Source: Altererythrobacter sp. XM-24bin4
Lineage (GTDB): Bacteria; Pseudomonadota; Alphaproteobacteria; Sphingomonadales; Sphingomonadaceae
Assembly (NCBI GenBank): GCA_003149575.1
Contig: QCWG01000001.1
Location: 277,183 to 341,182, forward strand
Length of the DNA stretch: 64,000 nucleotides
Reading direction: 5' to 3'
This document shows positions 13,140 through 22,655 of this stretch, one piece after another. The position numbers and the translations under genes are program-made. Each line of letters opens with the position of its first letter. Within the stretch, counting starts at the first letter, position 1. The notes under the pieces are model-generated. The model made no database searches, had not been told where the DNA came from, and was given only the letters and a program-made list of their open reading frames with translations.

Positions 13140-14200
13140 CCAAGGAACCCTGGTGCATCGCCGGGCCAGCCTTTGCCGGCAACGCCCAGCACTTTGAACA
13201 ACAGCCCCATCTGGTCATCCGCCATCAAGCGATGCCGCTGGCGATCCAGCACCTCAATGTTTCGCGGTGACTTCTTCTTGAGCCCTTCAAAGCGCATCTC
13301 TGCCCCCAGTTCAGTGAGCCATTCACCCTGAGTCGAGATGCCAAGCGCGCGGCACCCCTGCCGCTCTGCAACATCGCGCAAAGTGCCAAAATCGACATGC
13401 GCGGTAATGTCCATGTCGCCCGGATGCGCAAACACATCGACTTTTCGATGCGCTTTGATTGCTTGCAATGTCGAGCCGGCGCCCAGCTCTTTCGCGCCAT
13501 AGTCAAAGATCAACGCTGCTCCGCCTTGTGCAGCCAACCGATCTGACAGTTCAGACATGATCGCAGAAGACGCGGCACTGGTTTCCAGCAACGTGCCCTG
13601 ATTGGCATGTTTCCAGCGCTCCGGCACCGCGGCGTCCATTGGCTTGTCGCCAAAGACAAACGACAGCTTGCCGTCTTCCAATCCAACCATCCGTTCGCGC
13701 CAACCCTCTGCCGCGCGCAACAATTGGCGGATCGGCAGCGCGTCGAAGAACTCATTGGCTACAATCAACAGGGGGCCATCCTCTGGCAGGCTGGTCACAT
13801 CACTATGATGCTGCACCCCGGGCACCGTACCGCGTTGAATCAGCTGCAAGGCTTCGGAGCCCTCAACAAAGTGGACCTTGGGGTTGAGCCCATACCGCCC
13901 GGCGGCGCGCAAAGCATCCGACGCGAGCGTTCCGCGACCGGGCCCCAGCTCGACATAGTGTACGTTATCAGGCCGCCCGGCACGAACCCAGATATCCGCC
14001 AGCCACAGCCCGATCAGCTCGCCAAAAACCTGGCTGATTTCCGGCGCAGTGATGAAATCCGCGTCTTCGCCCAAAGGGTCGCGGCTGGTGTAATAGCGCG
14101 CATTGCTCTCACCCATATATTGAGCAAGGCTGATCGGCCCGTTTTCACGGATCAATCGGCAGAAGGCATCTGCCAGATCGCCTTGCGGCTTGTCATTCAT
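13136..14200 (-). CDS. midA: SAM-dependent methyltransferase, MidA/NDUFAF7 family
   Basis: Class I SAM-dependent methyltransferase of 354 aa. The SAM-binding loop is VELGPGRGTLASDALRA, and the family signatures ISLAQYMGESNARYYTSRDPLGE, FITAPEISQVFGELIG and VANEFFDALPI are clear. Mitochondrial NDUFAF7 methylates an arginine of complex I subunit NDUFS2; a similar role in bacteria is plausible but unproven. ATG 14200 overlaps the stop of lgt by 4 bp (ATGA), so it is coupled to lgt, an order common in alphaproteobacteria. The longer reading frame starting at 14299 lies inside lgt and is rejected. Confidence 0.9.
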   Translation of the reverse strand: MNDKPQGDLADAFCRLIRENGPISLAQYMGESNARYYTSRDPLGEDADFITAPEISQVFGELIGLWLADIWVRAGRPDNVHYVELGPGRGTLASDALRAAGRYGLNPKVHFVEGSEALQLIQRGTVPGVQHHSDVTSLPEDGPLLIVANEFFDALPIRQLLRAAEGWRERMVGLEDGKLSFVFGDKPMDAAVPERWKHANQGTLLETSAASSAIMSELSDRLAAQGGAALIFDYGAKELGAGSTLQAIKAHRKVDVFAHPGDMDITAHVDFGTLRDVAERQGCRALGISTQGEWLTELGAEMRFEGLKKKSPRNIEVLDRQRHRLMADDQMGLLFKVLGVAGKGWPGDAPGFLG

Positions 14201-15084
14201 GCCTGCGCCGGACTGCTCCCGCCCGAACCCAGCGGGCTGCGCCGAATTGCGGAGAGAATGACAATCAACCCAAGCAGGATCAGCGGTATTGTGAGCCATT
14301 GGCCCTGACTAAGCCCCGTTTCGACAACTCGATCTGCCAAATGTTCATCAGGTTCTCGGAAGAATTCGTTAACAAAGCGCGCCGCACTGATCCCGGTAAC
14401 GAAGATCCCGGTCAGCAAGCCCGGGCGGAAACGCGCACCGGTTTTCCAGAACAGCAATGTCATGACGATCAACAGCAGCAAACCTTCAAGCCCCGCCTGA
14501 TAGAGCTGGCTTGGGTGGCGCACCACGTCTCCGCCGCCGGGAAAAATCATGCCCCACGAAACGTCTGTTGCGCGGCCCCACAATTCGCCATTGGTGAAAT
14601 TGGCCAAACGACCCAACAGCATGCCCATCGGTACGCCCACAGACACGTAGTCGGTTACGCGCAGGAAAGAGAGCTTGCCACGCCAGCTGACCCACATCAT
14701 CGCCGCCATCACGCCCAACAGCCCGCCGTGAAAGCTCATACCGCCATCCCAAAGGCGAAGCAGATCCCAGCTGACAAAGCCTTCGCCATTGAAGCTGGTG
14801 AACAATTCCGGGCGATAAAACGCGGCATAGCCCAACCGTCCGCCCAGAATCACACCCAATGTGCAGTAGAAGAAGAGATCATCGACATGCCGCTGCGCCA
14901 TTGGTGCGCCGGGTTGTTTGATCATCTTGGTCACATGCCAGTAAGCAAACAGCACGCCCAGAAGGTAAGCGAGCGAGTAGTATCGCAGAGTAAAAAACCC
15001 CAGATCGATACCCTCCGTTAAGCCCAGATTGGCCCAGTAAATTGGGTCGGTAGCAGCGCCAGCGGCAGCGAGTAGTGACAGCAC
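14197..15084 (-). CDS. lgt: Prolipoprotein diacylglyceryl transferase
   Basis: Inner-membrane enzyme that transfers diacylglyceryl from phosphatidylglycerol to the lipobox cysteine of prolipoproteins. The 295-aa product has about seven membrane helices and the Lgt signature GRLANFTNGELWGRATDV, plus HGGLLGVM with the essential histidine region and RHPSQLYQAGLEG. GTG 15084 has AGAGG eight bases upstream. It heads the lgt-midA unit and is divergent from the acyl-CoA synthetase at 15249. Its clients in this window include PstS, the alkaline phosphatase and the 93-aa lipoprotein, all with LAAC lipoboxes. Confidence 0.95.
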   Translation of the reverse strand: MLSLLAAAGAATDPIYWANLGLTEGIDLGFFTLRYYSLAYLLGVLFAYWHVTKMIKQPGAPMAQRHVDDLFFYCTLGVILGGRLGYAAFYRPELFTSFNGEGFVSWDLLRLWDGGMSFHGGLLGVMAAMMWVSWRGKLSFLRVTDYVSVGVPMGMLLGRLANFTNGELWGRATDVSWGMIFPGGGDVVRHPSQLYQAGLEGLLLLIVMTLLFWKTGARFRPGLLTGIFVTGISAARFVNEFFREPDEHLADRVVETGLSQGQWLTIPLILLGLIVILSAIRRSPLGSGGSSPAQA

Positions 15085-15248
15085 GAAGTGAACCTCTATA
15101 TAGGTGACACGTCATCCGGACATGCCTGTTTGGATGCTGCTATTGGCACAGCCAGAGAATTGGGGAAACCCCGAAGGCTTTGAGCGTTAGCTTGAAGAAC
15201 GGGGCTTCGCGGCCGCGGCCCGGATTGAAAAGTGGAGAGAGTACAGAG

Positions 15249-16955
15249 ATGCCTTCAGAGTTGGATATTGCGCTTGAAAACATCATCGGCGAACTGATCC
15301 AGGAAGGTCAGCCGTTCGAAACTGTACCCTTTGAACGCAATGGTGTGACCATGCCTGCGTTCAAGAACGCGCCGCCAAGTCTGGCCCATTATTTCGCGCA
15401 TTTCTGCAATGAGCACAAAGATTTGACATTCTTGGTCGATGGCGACGTTCGGCTGACCTTTGGTCAGGCATGGGCCGCTGCAAGCTGTGTCGCGCATGGG
15501 CTGGCAACGCAGCACGGCGTGAAGAAGGGTGATCGCGTAGGCATCGCCGCTCGCAACTCGGCCAACTGGATTATTGCCTATATGGGCATCGTTATGGCGG
15601 GTGGCTGCGCCACATTGCTCAACGGTTTCTGGTCTGGAGACGAGTTGGCCTATGGCATCCGCCTGGCCGAATGCGATGTAGTGCTGGCAGATGCGGGCCG
15701 CGCCAAGCGACTCGAAGGCACAGACCATTCCGCAAAGCTGGTCTTGATCGATCATGACAGTGCGCCGGCTGAAGGTCTCGCCAATATCTGGGCTGAAGGT
15801 GACACAGCGATGGCTATGCTGGCGCAGATCGGCCCCGATGATCACGCCACCATCCTCTACACCTCTGGTTCGACCGGCCAGTCCAAGGGCGCCTATTCAG
15901 ACCATCGCGGCGTTGTCAGCGGCGTGTTCAGCTATGTCGCGCAAAGTGCGATGGCCAAGGTACTGCTCGAATCGCGCGGCGAAGATGTGAGCACGCAGCC
16001 ATGCGCTTTGATCGCGGTCCCGCTGTTCCACGTAACAGGCGAAGTGCCGCTGTTCCTGCAAAGCTTTGGCATTGCGCGCAAGCTGGTGCTGATGCCCAAA
16101 TGGGATGCACGCGAGGCGCTACGGCTGATGGAAGCAGAGAAAGTCACTTACTTCGTCGGCGTTCCGCTGATGAGCTATGAAATTGCAACGCACCCAGAGC
16201 GTGAACAATTTGATGTATCAAGCTGCAAGAGCTTTGCCGCTGGCGGCGCACCGCGCCCGGTCGATCACGTCAACAAGATCAAGGAGGCTTTCCCCGGCGG
16301 GTTCCCGCTGCTCGGTTATGGCCTTACAGAAACCAATGCAGTTGGCTGCGGCAATTTCAACGAAAACTACATGGCGAAACCCGGCTCTACCGGCAAAGCC
16401 AGCGTGCCATTGGTTGACCTCGCCATTCTCGACAATGATGGCAATCCACGCCCGCAAGGCGAAGTGGACGAGGTTTGCATCCGTTCGGTGGCAAACTTCC
16501 TGGGCTATTGGAACAATGAGGAAGCGACCAAGGCCGCTTTCACTGATGACCAGTACTTCCGCACGGGCGATTTGGGCTATCTCGACGAAGACGGATATCT
16601 CTTCATCGTCGATCGCAAGAAGGACATCATCATTCGCGGCGGCGAGAATATCTCCTGCATCGAAGTGGAAGAGGCGATCTACGGCCACGATGCGATCGCG
16701 GAATGCTCTGTATTCGGCGTTCCCGACGATCGGATGGGCGAAGTGCCAGCGGCCGTATTCTACCAGAAGGGCGGCAGCACGCCTGTAAGCAAGGAAGAGC
16801 TGCGCGAATATCTGCTTTCGCGCATCGCACCGTTCAAGGTTCCATTGCCCGAGCATATTTGGGTGTCTGACAAGGCGCTGCCACGCCTGGGCACACAAAA
16901 GATCGACAAACGCACGGTTCGCACCATGTTCGCCGGCGAGCTCGTGGACAGCTAA
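15249..16955 (+). CDS. Class I adenylate-forming acyl-CoA synthetase
   Basis: ATP-dependent acid:CoA ligase, 568 aa. Core motifs are intact: ATILYTSGSTGQSKGAYSDH (A3), YGLTETNAVG (A5), YFRTGDLGYLDEDGYLFIVD (A7), RKKDIIIRGGENISCIEVEE (A8) and LPRLGTQKIDKR (A10). The N-terminal part has ELIQEGQPFETVPFERNGV, seen in long- and medium-chain acyl-CoA synthetase groups. ATG 15249 follows GGAGAG at a good distance; the upstream in-frame start at 15180 adds a 23-residue low-quality tail and is rejected. It lies 9 bp before glnD. The substrate is not identifiable; a fatty or aromatic acid is likely. Confidence 0.88.
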   Translation: MPSELDIALENIIGELIQEGQPFETVPFERNGVTMPAFKNAPPSLAHYFAHFCNEHKDLTFLVDGDVRLTFGQAWAAASCVAHGLATQHGVKKGDRVGIAARNSANWIIAYMGIVMAGGCATLLNGFWSGDELAYGIRLAECDVVLADAGRAKRLEGTDHSAKLVLIDHDSAPAEGLANIWAEGDTAMAMLAQIGPDDHATILYTSGSTGQSKGAYSDHRGVVSGVFSYVAQSAMAKVLLESRGEDVSTQPCALIAVPLFHVTGEVPLFLQSFGIARKLVLMPKWDAREALRLMEAEKVTYFVGVPLMSYEIATHPEREQFDVSSCKSFAAGGAPRPVDHVNKIKEAFPGGFPLLGYGLTETNAVGCGNFNENYMAKPGSTGKASVPLVDLAILDNDGNPRPQGEVDEVCIRSVANFLGYWNNEEATKAAFTDDQYFRTGDLGYLDEDGYLFIVDRKKDIIIRGGENISCIEVEEAIYGHDAIAECSVFGVPDDRMGEVPAAVFYQKGGSTPVSKEELREYLLSRIAPFKVPLPEHIWVSDKALPRLGTQKIDKRTVRTMFAGELVDS

Positions 16956-16964
16956 GGACAGCGC

Positions 16965-19724
16965 TTGAATTCCGTCAAGATACCTCGCCAGCGCGCGATT
17001 ATCGATCGGCGCAAGACCGCTGAGGCGATCAATGCATTGGTAGCCGAAAAGGGGGATGCGGCACGCAATGAAATTGTGTCGCTGCTGAAGGATGTGCTCC
17101 GTAATGGCCGGGCAGAGATCGCCAAGCGGCTGGCGGAGAATCCTTCTGCCGGGCACGAATGCGTGGCTGCACAGGCCCTGCTGATCGATCAGATGCTGCG
17201 GCTGGTGCACGACCATGTGATCGAGCATGTTTATCCGGTGGGCAATCGCAGCAGCGCTGAGCGGATCGCGATTCTGGCAGTCGGCGGGTACGGCCGGGCC
17301 GAGATGGCGCCACATTCCGACGTCGACATCGCCTTTATCACGCCGATGAAACGCGCTGCGTGGTGCGAGCAGGTGATAGAAGCCATGCTCTATTTCCTGT
17401 GGGATCTCGGGCTGAAAGTGGGTCAATCGAGCCGCACCGTCGATGAAACCATCCGCATGGCGAAAGAGGATCTGACGATCCGCACCGCGCTTCTGGAAAG
17501 CCGCTTCATCTGGGGCGACCGCGCCCTTTACGCAGAAACCGGTCGGCGCTTCTGGGCCGAAGTTGCCAAAGGCAGTGAGCGCCAATTCCTGACGCAGAAA
17601 CTGGAAGAGCGCGATGCGCGCCACAAGCGGATGGGTGACAGCCGTTATGTGGTCGAGCCCAATATCAAGGAGGGCAAAGGCGGCTTGCGCGATCTGCAAA
17701 CGCTTTATTGGATCGGCAAGTATGTCCACCGCGTCCGCAGCGCAGCGGAACTGGTTGATGTCGGCTTGCTGACCAAGGCCGAGTACAGCAGTTTTCGCAG
17801 AGCCGAGGGCTTCCTGCTGGCGGTGCGCAGCCATATGCACATGATCACTGGTCGGGCTGAAGACCGATTGACCTTCGATCTTCAGCGCGAGGTCGCAGCG
17901 CGCATGAACTTCGCTGATCGCCCCGGAAAAAGCGCGGTTGAGCGCTTCATGCAATTCTATTTCATTCAGGCGAGGCGCGTAGGAAGCTTGACCGGCGTGT
18001 TCCTGGCCCATCTGGACGATGAGTTCGCCAAGAAGCGCGCCCGCAAGGGTTTCTTCGCAGGATGGAACCAAAAGGCGCGGACGCTGAAAGGCTATCGTGT
18101 TTTTGGTGGCCGGATTGCTGCCCCGTCAGACGATTGGTTCAAAAAGTACCCGGTGCGTCTGATCGAGGTTTTCCAGCTGGCCGAAGCCAACAGTCTGGAG
18201 ATACACCCTGACACGATGCGTCAGGCTGATCGTGACAGCACGCTGATCAAGGCGAATATCCGCGAGGATAAGTGTGCCAATGCTCTGTTCGTTGAGTTGC
18301 TGGCTGGACGCAACGATCCGGAAACGGTGCTGCGCTGGATGAATGAGGCGGGCGTGTTTGGCCGCTTCGTACCTGACTTTGGCAAGGTCAATGCACAGAT
18401 GCAGTTCGACATGTATCACCACTATACTGTTGATGAGCACACTATCCGCGCGATCGGATTGCTCTCCAGAATCGAGAAAGGTGAACTTTCAGCGGATCAC
18501 CCGCGCTCGACCCGGCTGATCCACCGCGTTAACTCAAGGCGTGCGATTTATGTCGCTGTGTTGCTTCACGATATTGCCAAGGGGCGCGGCGGAGACCATT
18601 CAGTGCTTGGCGCCGAGGTTGCCGAGGAGCTGTGCCCTCGCTTTGGCCTGTCCGAAAACGAGACCGAACTGGTTGCCTGGCTGGTACGCTATCACCTTCT
18701 GATGAGTGCGACCGCGTTCAAACGCGATCTCACCGACCCCAAGACCATCGAGAATTTCGTAGGCGAAGTGCAAAGCCTTGAGCGACTTCGGAATCTAATG
18801 ATCCTTACCGCTGTCGACATTCGCGCGGTCGGGCCGGGCACGTGGAACAGCTGGAAGGGTCAGCTGCTCGGCGATCTATACGATGCCGCGCAAGAGCGCT
18901 TGCGTCTTGGCCACATGAAACATGGTCGCCAACAGCGTATCGCCGCCAAGCAGGAAGCGGTTGTCGCTCTGTTGGGCGACAAGGCCCATCTGAAAGAAGA
19001 CGTCGGATCGTTGCTCGACGATTCCTATTGGATTGCCGAGCATGAAGACATGATTACCAGCAATCTGATACAGTATGAGATCGCACGTAAAAACGAAGAG
19101 CAACTCTCAATCCATTGCGAGTTTGACGCAACGCGCGGTGCGACCTTGGTCAGTGTCATCGCGGCAGACCATCCCGGTCTGTTTTTCCGGATTGCAGGCG
19201 GTATCGCACTTGCAGGAGCGAACATCATCGATGCGCGCATTCACACCACGCGCACCGGCTACGCCGTCGATAATTTCCTGGTACAGGATCCGCATGGGCA
19301 GCCCTTTGCAGAGGGCCAACAGTTGGAGCGGCTCAAGCGTTCGATCCGCGATGCACTCGCGAACCGGGTCGACCTGGTGCCCAAGCTCGCGGCACGCCCA
19401 TTGCCAATTACCCGCTCGAGCGCATTCCGAATTGCTCCACGCGTTACCTTTGACAACAATGCATCGGGGCGCTTCACTGTGATCGAAGTCAATGCGCGCG
19501 ACAGGCCCGCGCTGCTCAATCGCCTCGCCCGGGCGCTGTTCGAAAGCAAACTGGTGATCCAGTCCGCGCATGTGACAGCCTATGGCGAGCGTGCGGCTGA
19601 CACTTTCTATGTGACCGACCTGCTCGGCGCGAAAATCACCGCTGATGATCGCCTTAAGGAAATATCGGACCGACTGCTGCACGCAGCAAGTGATGCACGT
19701 CAGAAACAGCTCGAAGAAGCCTGA
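16965..19724 (+). CDS. glnD: Bifunctional [protein-PII] uridylyltransferase / uridylyl-removing enzyme
   Basis: Nitrogen sensor that adds or removes UMP on PII proteins according to glutamine level. The 919-aa product shows the nucleotidyltransferase motif GGYGRAEMAPHSDVDIAF near residue 106, the HD hydrolase domain AVLLHDIAKGRGGDHSVLGA near 530, and two C-terminal ACT domains from about 725 and 838 that bind glutamine. Length and domain order are standard. The start is TTG 16965 with AAGGA just upstream, 9 bp after the acyl-CoA synthetase stop. Together with gltB at the right edge it shows a standard PII-linked nitrogen control system. Confidence 0.96.
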   Translation: MNSVKIPRQRAIIDRRKTAEAINALVAEKGDAARNEIVSLLKDVLRNGRAEIAKRLAENPSAGHECVAAQALLIDQMLRLVHDHVIEHVYPVGNRSSAERIAILAVGGYGRAEMAPHSDVDIAFITPMKRAAWCEQVIEAMLYFLWDLGLKVGQSSRTVDETIRMAKEDLTIRTALLESRFIWGDRALYAETGRRFWAEVAKGSERQFLTQKLEERDARHKRMGDSRYVVEPNIKEGKGGLRDLQTLYWIGKYVHRVRSAAELVDVGLLTKAEYSSFRRAEGFLLAVRSHMHMITGRAEDRLTFDLQREVAARMNFADRPGKSAVERFMQFYFIQARRVGSLTGVFLAHLDDEFAKKRARKGFFAGWNQKARTLKGYRVFGGRIAAPSDDWFKKYPVRLIEVFQLAEANSLEIHPDTMRQADRDSTLIKANIREDKCANALFVELLAGRNDPETVLRWMNEAGVFGRFVPDFGKVNAQMQFDMYHHYTVDEHTIRAIGLLSRIEKGELSADHPRSTRLIHRVNSRRAIYVAVLLHDIAKGRGGDHSVLGAEVAEELCPRFGLSENETELVAWLVRYHLLMSATAFKRDLTDPKTIENFVGEVQSLERLRNLMILTAVDIRAVGPGTWNSWKGQLLGDLYDAAQERLRLGHMKHGRQQRIAAKQEAVVALLGDKAHLKEDVGSLLDDSYWIAEHEDMITSNLIQYEIARKNEEQLSIHCEFDATRGATLVSVIAADHPGLFFRIAGGIALAGANIIDARIHTTRTGYAVDNFLVQDPHGQPFAEGQQLERLKRSIRDALANRVDLVPKLAARPLPITRSSAFRIAPRVTFDNNASGRFTVIEVNARDRPALLNRLARALFESKLVIQSAHVTAYGERAADTFYVTDLLGAKITADDRLKEISDRLLHAASDARQKQLEEA

Positions 19725-19803
19725 TACACATTCGTCCGCAATTAGTTGCTTTTCAAGACTATCGCGCCAATGGGCGCCCAGAGGACTAAAAGGAGAGCCC
19801 CCC

Positions 19804-22119
19804 ATGAATACCAGATTTGCTTCATTGAAGACGCTTGCCTTGCTTGGAGCAGGCATGGCGATGATTCCCGCTACAGCTTTCGCGCAAGATGCTGTGGAGG
19901 AAGAAGAGCAACAGACGGGCCGTACGAGCATCGCTGATGCGACCAACGTCATTGTTGTGACCGGCACAAAGACGCAGAATGCAGAAAATGTTCAGGACGT
20001 GCCGTTGGCGGTGACAGCGTTCAATGCAGAAAGCCTCGATGCGCTCAAGGTGCGTGACGTTCAAGGACTGACATATTCGGCACCCAACGTGTCGCTTGAC
20101 CAGATCGGCACCAGCCGTGGAACCGCAAACTTCTCGATCCGCGGTCTGGGCATCAACAGCTCGATTCCCTCGATCGACCCAACTGTCGGCGTATTCGTCG
20201 ATGGCGTTTACCTCGGCTTCAGCGGCGGCGTCGTGTTCGACCTGTTCGACCTTGAAAGTGTAGAAATTCTGCGCGGCCCTCAGGGTATCCTGTTCGGACG
20301 CAACACCACCGGCGGCGCGGTGTTGATCAACACCGGCAACCCGACCGACTATTTGACCGGAAAATTCCGCGCGGCGGTTGATGGACCGCTTGTAGATGGC
20401 GGTCGCGGCGGTGCAAACTATACCGTCAGCGGCGTAATTTCAGGCCCGATCGTTGAAGACACGCTGCTGTTCAAGCTGGGCGCATATTACAACAAGAATG
20501 AAGGTTACTTCACCAACCTGTTCGATGGCTCAAACCACGGCAAGGCTGAAACCAAAATCCTGCGCGGCGCGCTGGAAGGCCGCTTTGGCGACCTGACACT
20601 GACCGGCAAGCTGGACTATTTCACCAGCGATGGCGACGGCCCTTCAGGACAGAACCGCGGTGTGTTCGAGCGTGACACTTTCGATCTGTCGATCGACGAG
20701 CGCGGTAACTACGATAACGAGATCTGGACCGGATCGCTCACCGCAGAGGTTGATATCGGCCCGGGTACACTGACCAATATCTTCGGTTATCGGGATTATT
20801 CGGCAACAACACTGGGAGATATCGACAGTCTTCCGATCTTCGGTTTCCATTCAAGCACAGAAACCGAGCACGATCAGATTTCGAACGAGATCCGCTACGC
20901 GATTTCGACTGACAACTTCGACCTGACGATCGGCGGTTTCTATTTCGACCAGTCGATTGCCTACACAGAAACTCGTGATCTGCCGCCGCTCAGCCCGCTG
21001 ACATTCTATGGCGGTGGTTCGCAGGACCACGAAGTATTGGGCGCGTTTGCGGCAAGTCAGTATTATCTGACGTCGGACTTTTCTGTCATCGCCGGCATCC
21101 GCTGGAGCCGCGAAGAAAAGTACGCTGGCGTGACATATGTACGTCCGCGTCCAGAATGTTCGGTAGTTGGCGGCACATGCCCAACCAGCGGCACAAACCC
21201 GTTCATCCCAACCGAGAATAACGGTTTCGAAGATGGCCGCAGCTGGACCAACTGGTCGCCAAAGTTCGGCTTCCAGTATGAATTCGACGACAGCCAGATC
21301 TATGCTCACTGGACCCGCGGATATCGCAGCGGCGGCTACAACTTCCGTATCACCAACGCGACCGTGTTCGAGACTGTCGTTGTACCGGCAACCGGCGGCA
21401 ATTTCGGCTTCGATGAAGAGCGCGTCGACAATTACGAGATTGGCGGCAAGTTCCAGACCAGCGATGGTGCATTGACCGTCAACGCTGCAGTCTATCTGAC
21501 CGAGATCGACGACATGCAGCGCGAAGTGAATCAGAGCTCGCCAACTGCCGGCGTGTCACAGTTCATCCTGAACACGGCGGATGCCGAAATTCTTGGCTTC
21601 GAAGTTGAAGGGCGGGCGCGGGTTACCGACAACCTGATCTTCACGGCGAACCTCGGCATCATCGACGATGACTACAAGAGCGTAGCTTTCGATATCTCGA
21701 GCGACGGCGCAATCGACGATGCAGACACCGCTCTGCGTCTGCCACGTGTGCCGGAAGTAACCTGGGGCGTTGGCATGCTCCATGAGTTGATCTTGCCGAA
21801 TGGCGCGATCGTCAGCCGGGTGAACTATCAGTTCCGTGACGAGTTTGCCTATACGGACAACAACTTAGGCTGGATCCAGGCTGCCGACAACCTTGATGCC
21901 AACATCACATGGGAAACCCCGATGGATGGCCTGTCTGTATCGATCTACGGCAAGAACCTGCTCGATCAGGTTCAGGCTGGTGGTGACACCCAGCTGCCGT
22001 TCGGTGGTCCGCTTAGCAATGGCGTGAACCGTCCGTTCGATGCCTATCCGGCTGGCGGTACACTGTCGCCGCTGTCGAAGGGTCGCCAGATTGGTGCGGA
22101 AATGACTTTCGAGTTCTAA
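19804..22119 (+). CDS. TonB-dependent outer membrane receptor
   Basis: Outer membrane active transporter energised by TonB. The 771-aa product has a signal peptide ending near AFA-QDAVEE, a TonB-box-like IVVTGTK around residue 49, a plug domain (DVPLAVTAFNAESLD, SIRGLGINS, VEILRGPQGILFGRNTTGGAV) and a beta-barrel that ends in the phenylalanine signature EMTFEF. In sphingomonads such receptors import siderophores, glycans, aromatic or plant compounds; nothing nearby identifies the cargo. ATG 19804 follows AGGAG. It is separated from glnD by 79 bp and ends at the hairpin terminator at 22145. Confidence 0.93.
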   Translation: MNTRFASLKTLALLGAGMAMIPATAFAQDAVEEEEQQTGRTSIADATNVIVVTGTKTQNAENVQDVPLAVTAFNAESLDALKVRDVQGLTYSAPNVSLDQIGTSRGTANFSIRGLGINSSIPSIDPTVGVFVDGVYLGFSGGVVFDLFDLESVEILRGPQGILFGRNTTGGAVLINTGNPTDYLTGKFRAAVDGPLVDGGRGGANYTVSGVISGPIVEDTLLFKLGAYYNKNEGYFTNLFDGSNHGKAETKILRGALEGRFGDLTLTGKLDYFTSDGDGPSGQNRGVFERDTFDLSIDERGNYDNEIWTGSLTAEVDIGPGTLTNIFGYRDYSATTLGDIDSLPIFGFHSSTETEHDQISNEIRYAISTDNFDLTIGGFYFDQSIAYTETRDLPPLSPLTFYGGGSQDHEVLGAFAASQYYLTSDFSVIAGIRWSREEKYAGVTYVRPRPECSVVGGTCPTSGTNPFIPTENNGFEDGRSWTNWSPKFGFQYEFDDSQIYAHWTRGYRSGGYNFRITNATVFETVVVPATGGNFGFDEERVDNYEIGGKFQTSDGALTVNAAVYLTEIDDMQREVNQSSPTAGVSQFILNTADAEILGFEVEGRARVTDNLIFTANLGIIDDDYKSVAFDISSDGAIDDADTALRLPRVPEVTWGVGMLHELILPNGAIVSRVNYQFRDEFAYTDNNLGWIQAADNLDANITWETPMDGLSVSIYGKNLLDQVQAGGDTQLPFGGPLSNGVNRPFDAYPAGGTLSPLSKGRQIGAEMTFEF

Positions 22120-22144
22120 TTCGCACAAGATCACAGAATATCGG

Positions 22145-22179
22145 AAAGGGCGTCTCTTGCGAGGCGCCCTTTTCTTTTT
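22145..22179 (+). terminator. Intrinsic terminator after TonB-dependent receptor gene
   Basis: The stem AAGGGCGTCTC / GAGGCGCCCTT with loop TTGC (one G-T wobble) is followed by TTTTCTTTTTG. It lies 26 bp after the receptor stop and 6 bp before the stop of the convergent hypothetical gene, so it may end transcription from both sides, though the T-run favours the plus strand. Confidence 0.85.
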
Positions 22180-22184
22180 GCGAC

Positions 22185-22655
22185 CTAACCTTGTTCGGTG
22201 CCTTGTTCGGCAATCAGGATCAGCGCGATCTGCCTGTCGTCGAAGCAGACAAATCCCCATTCCACGCTCGTGCGCGAAATCGGATTCCACAAGCCGTCAT
22301 AACGGTTGGATACAACCGTCAGCGAAGTTCTGTCGAATGCGGCCAACAGGTCTTGCGCGCAGCGAGACGCGGCGGTGGAACCAAGCCATTCCTTTGACGG
22401 GTTGGAGATATCGTTGGCGATCGCCTTTGTCAGTTCGCCAACCGCTGAACGCGGACTATCCGCATCGCCATGCGCATCAAGCAGTTCCCAATTGAAGCCA
22501 ATTGGTGTGAAACCGAGTTCACTGACGAAAGTGTCGGCAACCGCGGAATGCAGCCCGGTATCAGGCGGCGTCAGGCCATGGTGAAACGAAGTGCGAGCGC
22601 CCGTATTCAGCCGGGGCAGCCATTCGGCTTCAAACCGCTCCAGCGCCTCGCTCAC
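22185..22655 (-). CDS. Hypothetical protein coupled to yggS
   Basis: A 156-aa acidic, soluble-looking protein with no signal peptide or membrane segment that I can see. Features are an N-terminal helix EALERFEAEWLPRL, a SFHHGLTPPDTGLHSAVADTF stretch and many Trp/Phe residues. I do not recognise the family. Its start overlaps the stop of yggS by 4 bp, so it is real by context and translationally coupled. The link to yggS suggests a housekeeping role, but nothing more can be said. It reads toward the terminator at 22145. Confidence 0.65.
   Translation of the reverse strand: MSEALERFEAEWLPRLNTGARTSFHHGLTPPDTGLHSAVADTFVSELGFTPIGFNWELLDAHGDADSPRSAVGELTKAIANDISNPSKEWLGSTAASRCAQDLLAAFDRTSLTVVSNRYDGLWNPISRTSVEWGFVCFDDRQIALILIAEQGTEQG

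Noticed and set aside
15162..15172. GGGG-AAA-CCCC hairpin between lgt and acyl-CoA synthetase
   Set aside because: Only a 4-bp stem in a 164-bp gap; expected by chance and without T-run.
16218..18071. 617-codon open frame antisense to the acyl-CoA synthetase and glnD
   Set aside because: It lies fully opposite two well-supported genes, has no ribosome site and a composition expected of an antisense shadow in GC-rich DNA.
19107..19967. 286-codon open frame antisense to the end of glnD and start of the TonB receptor gene
   Set aside because: Covers two confident genes and their ribosome site; no domain seen.
22193..22208. GTTC-N8-GTTC, possible SOS box
   Set aside because: The spacer is 8, not 7, and it lies inside the coding region of the hypothetical gene.
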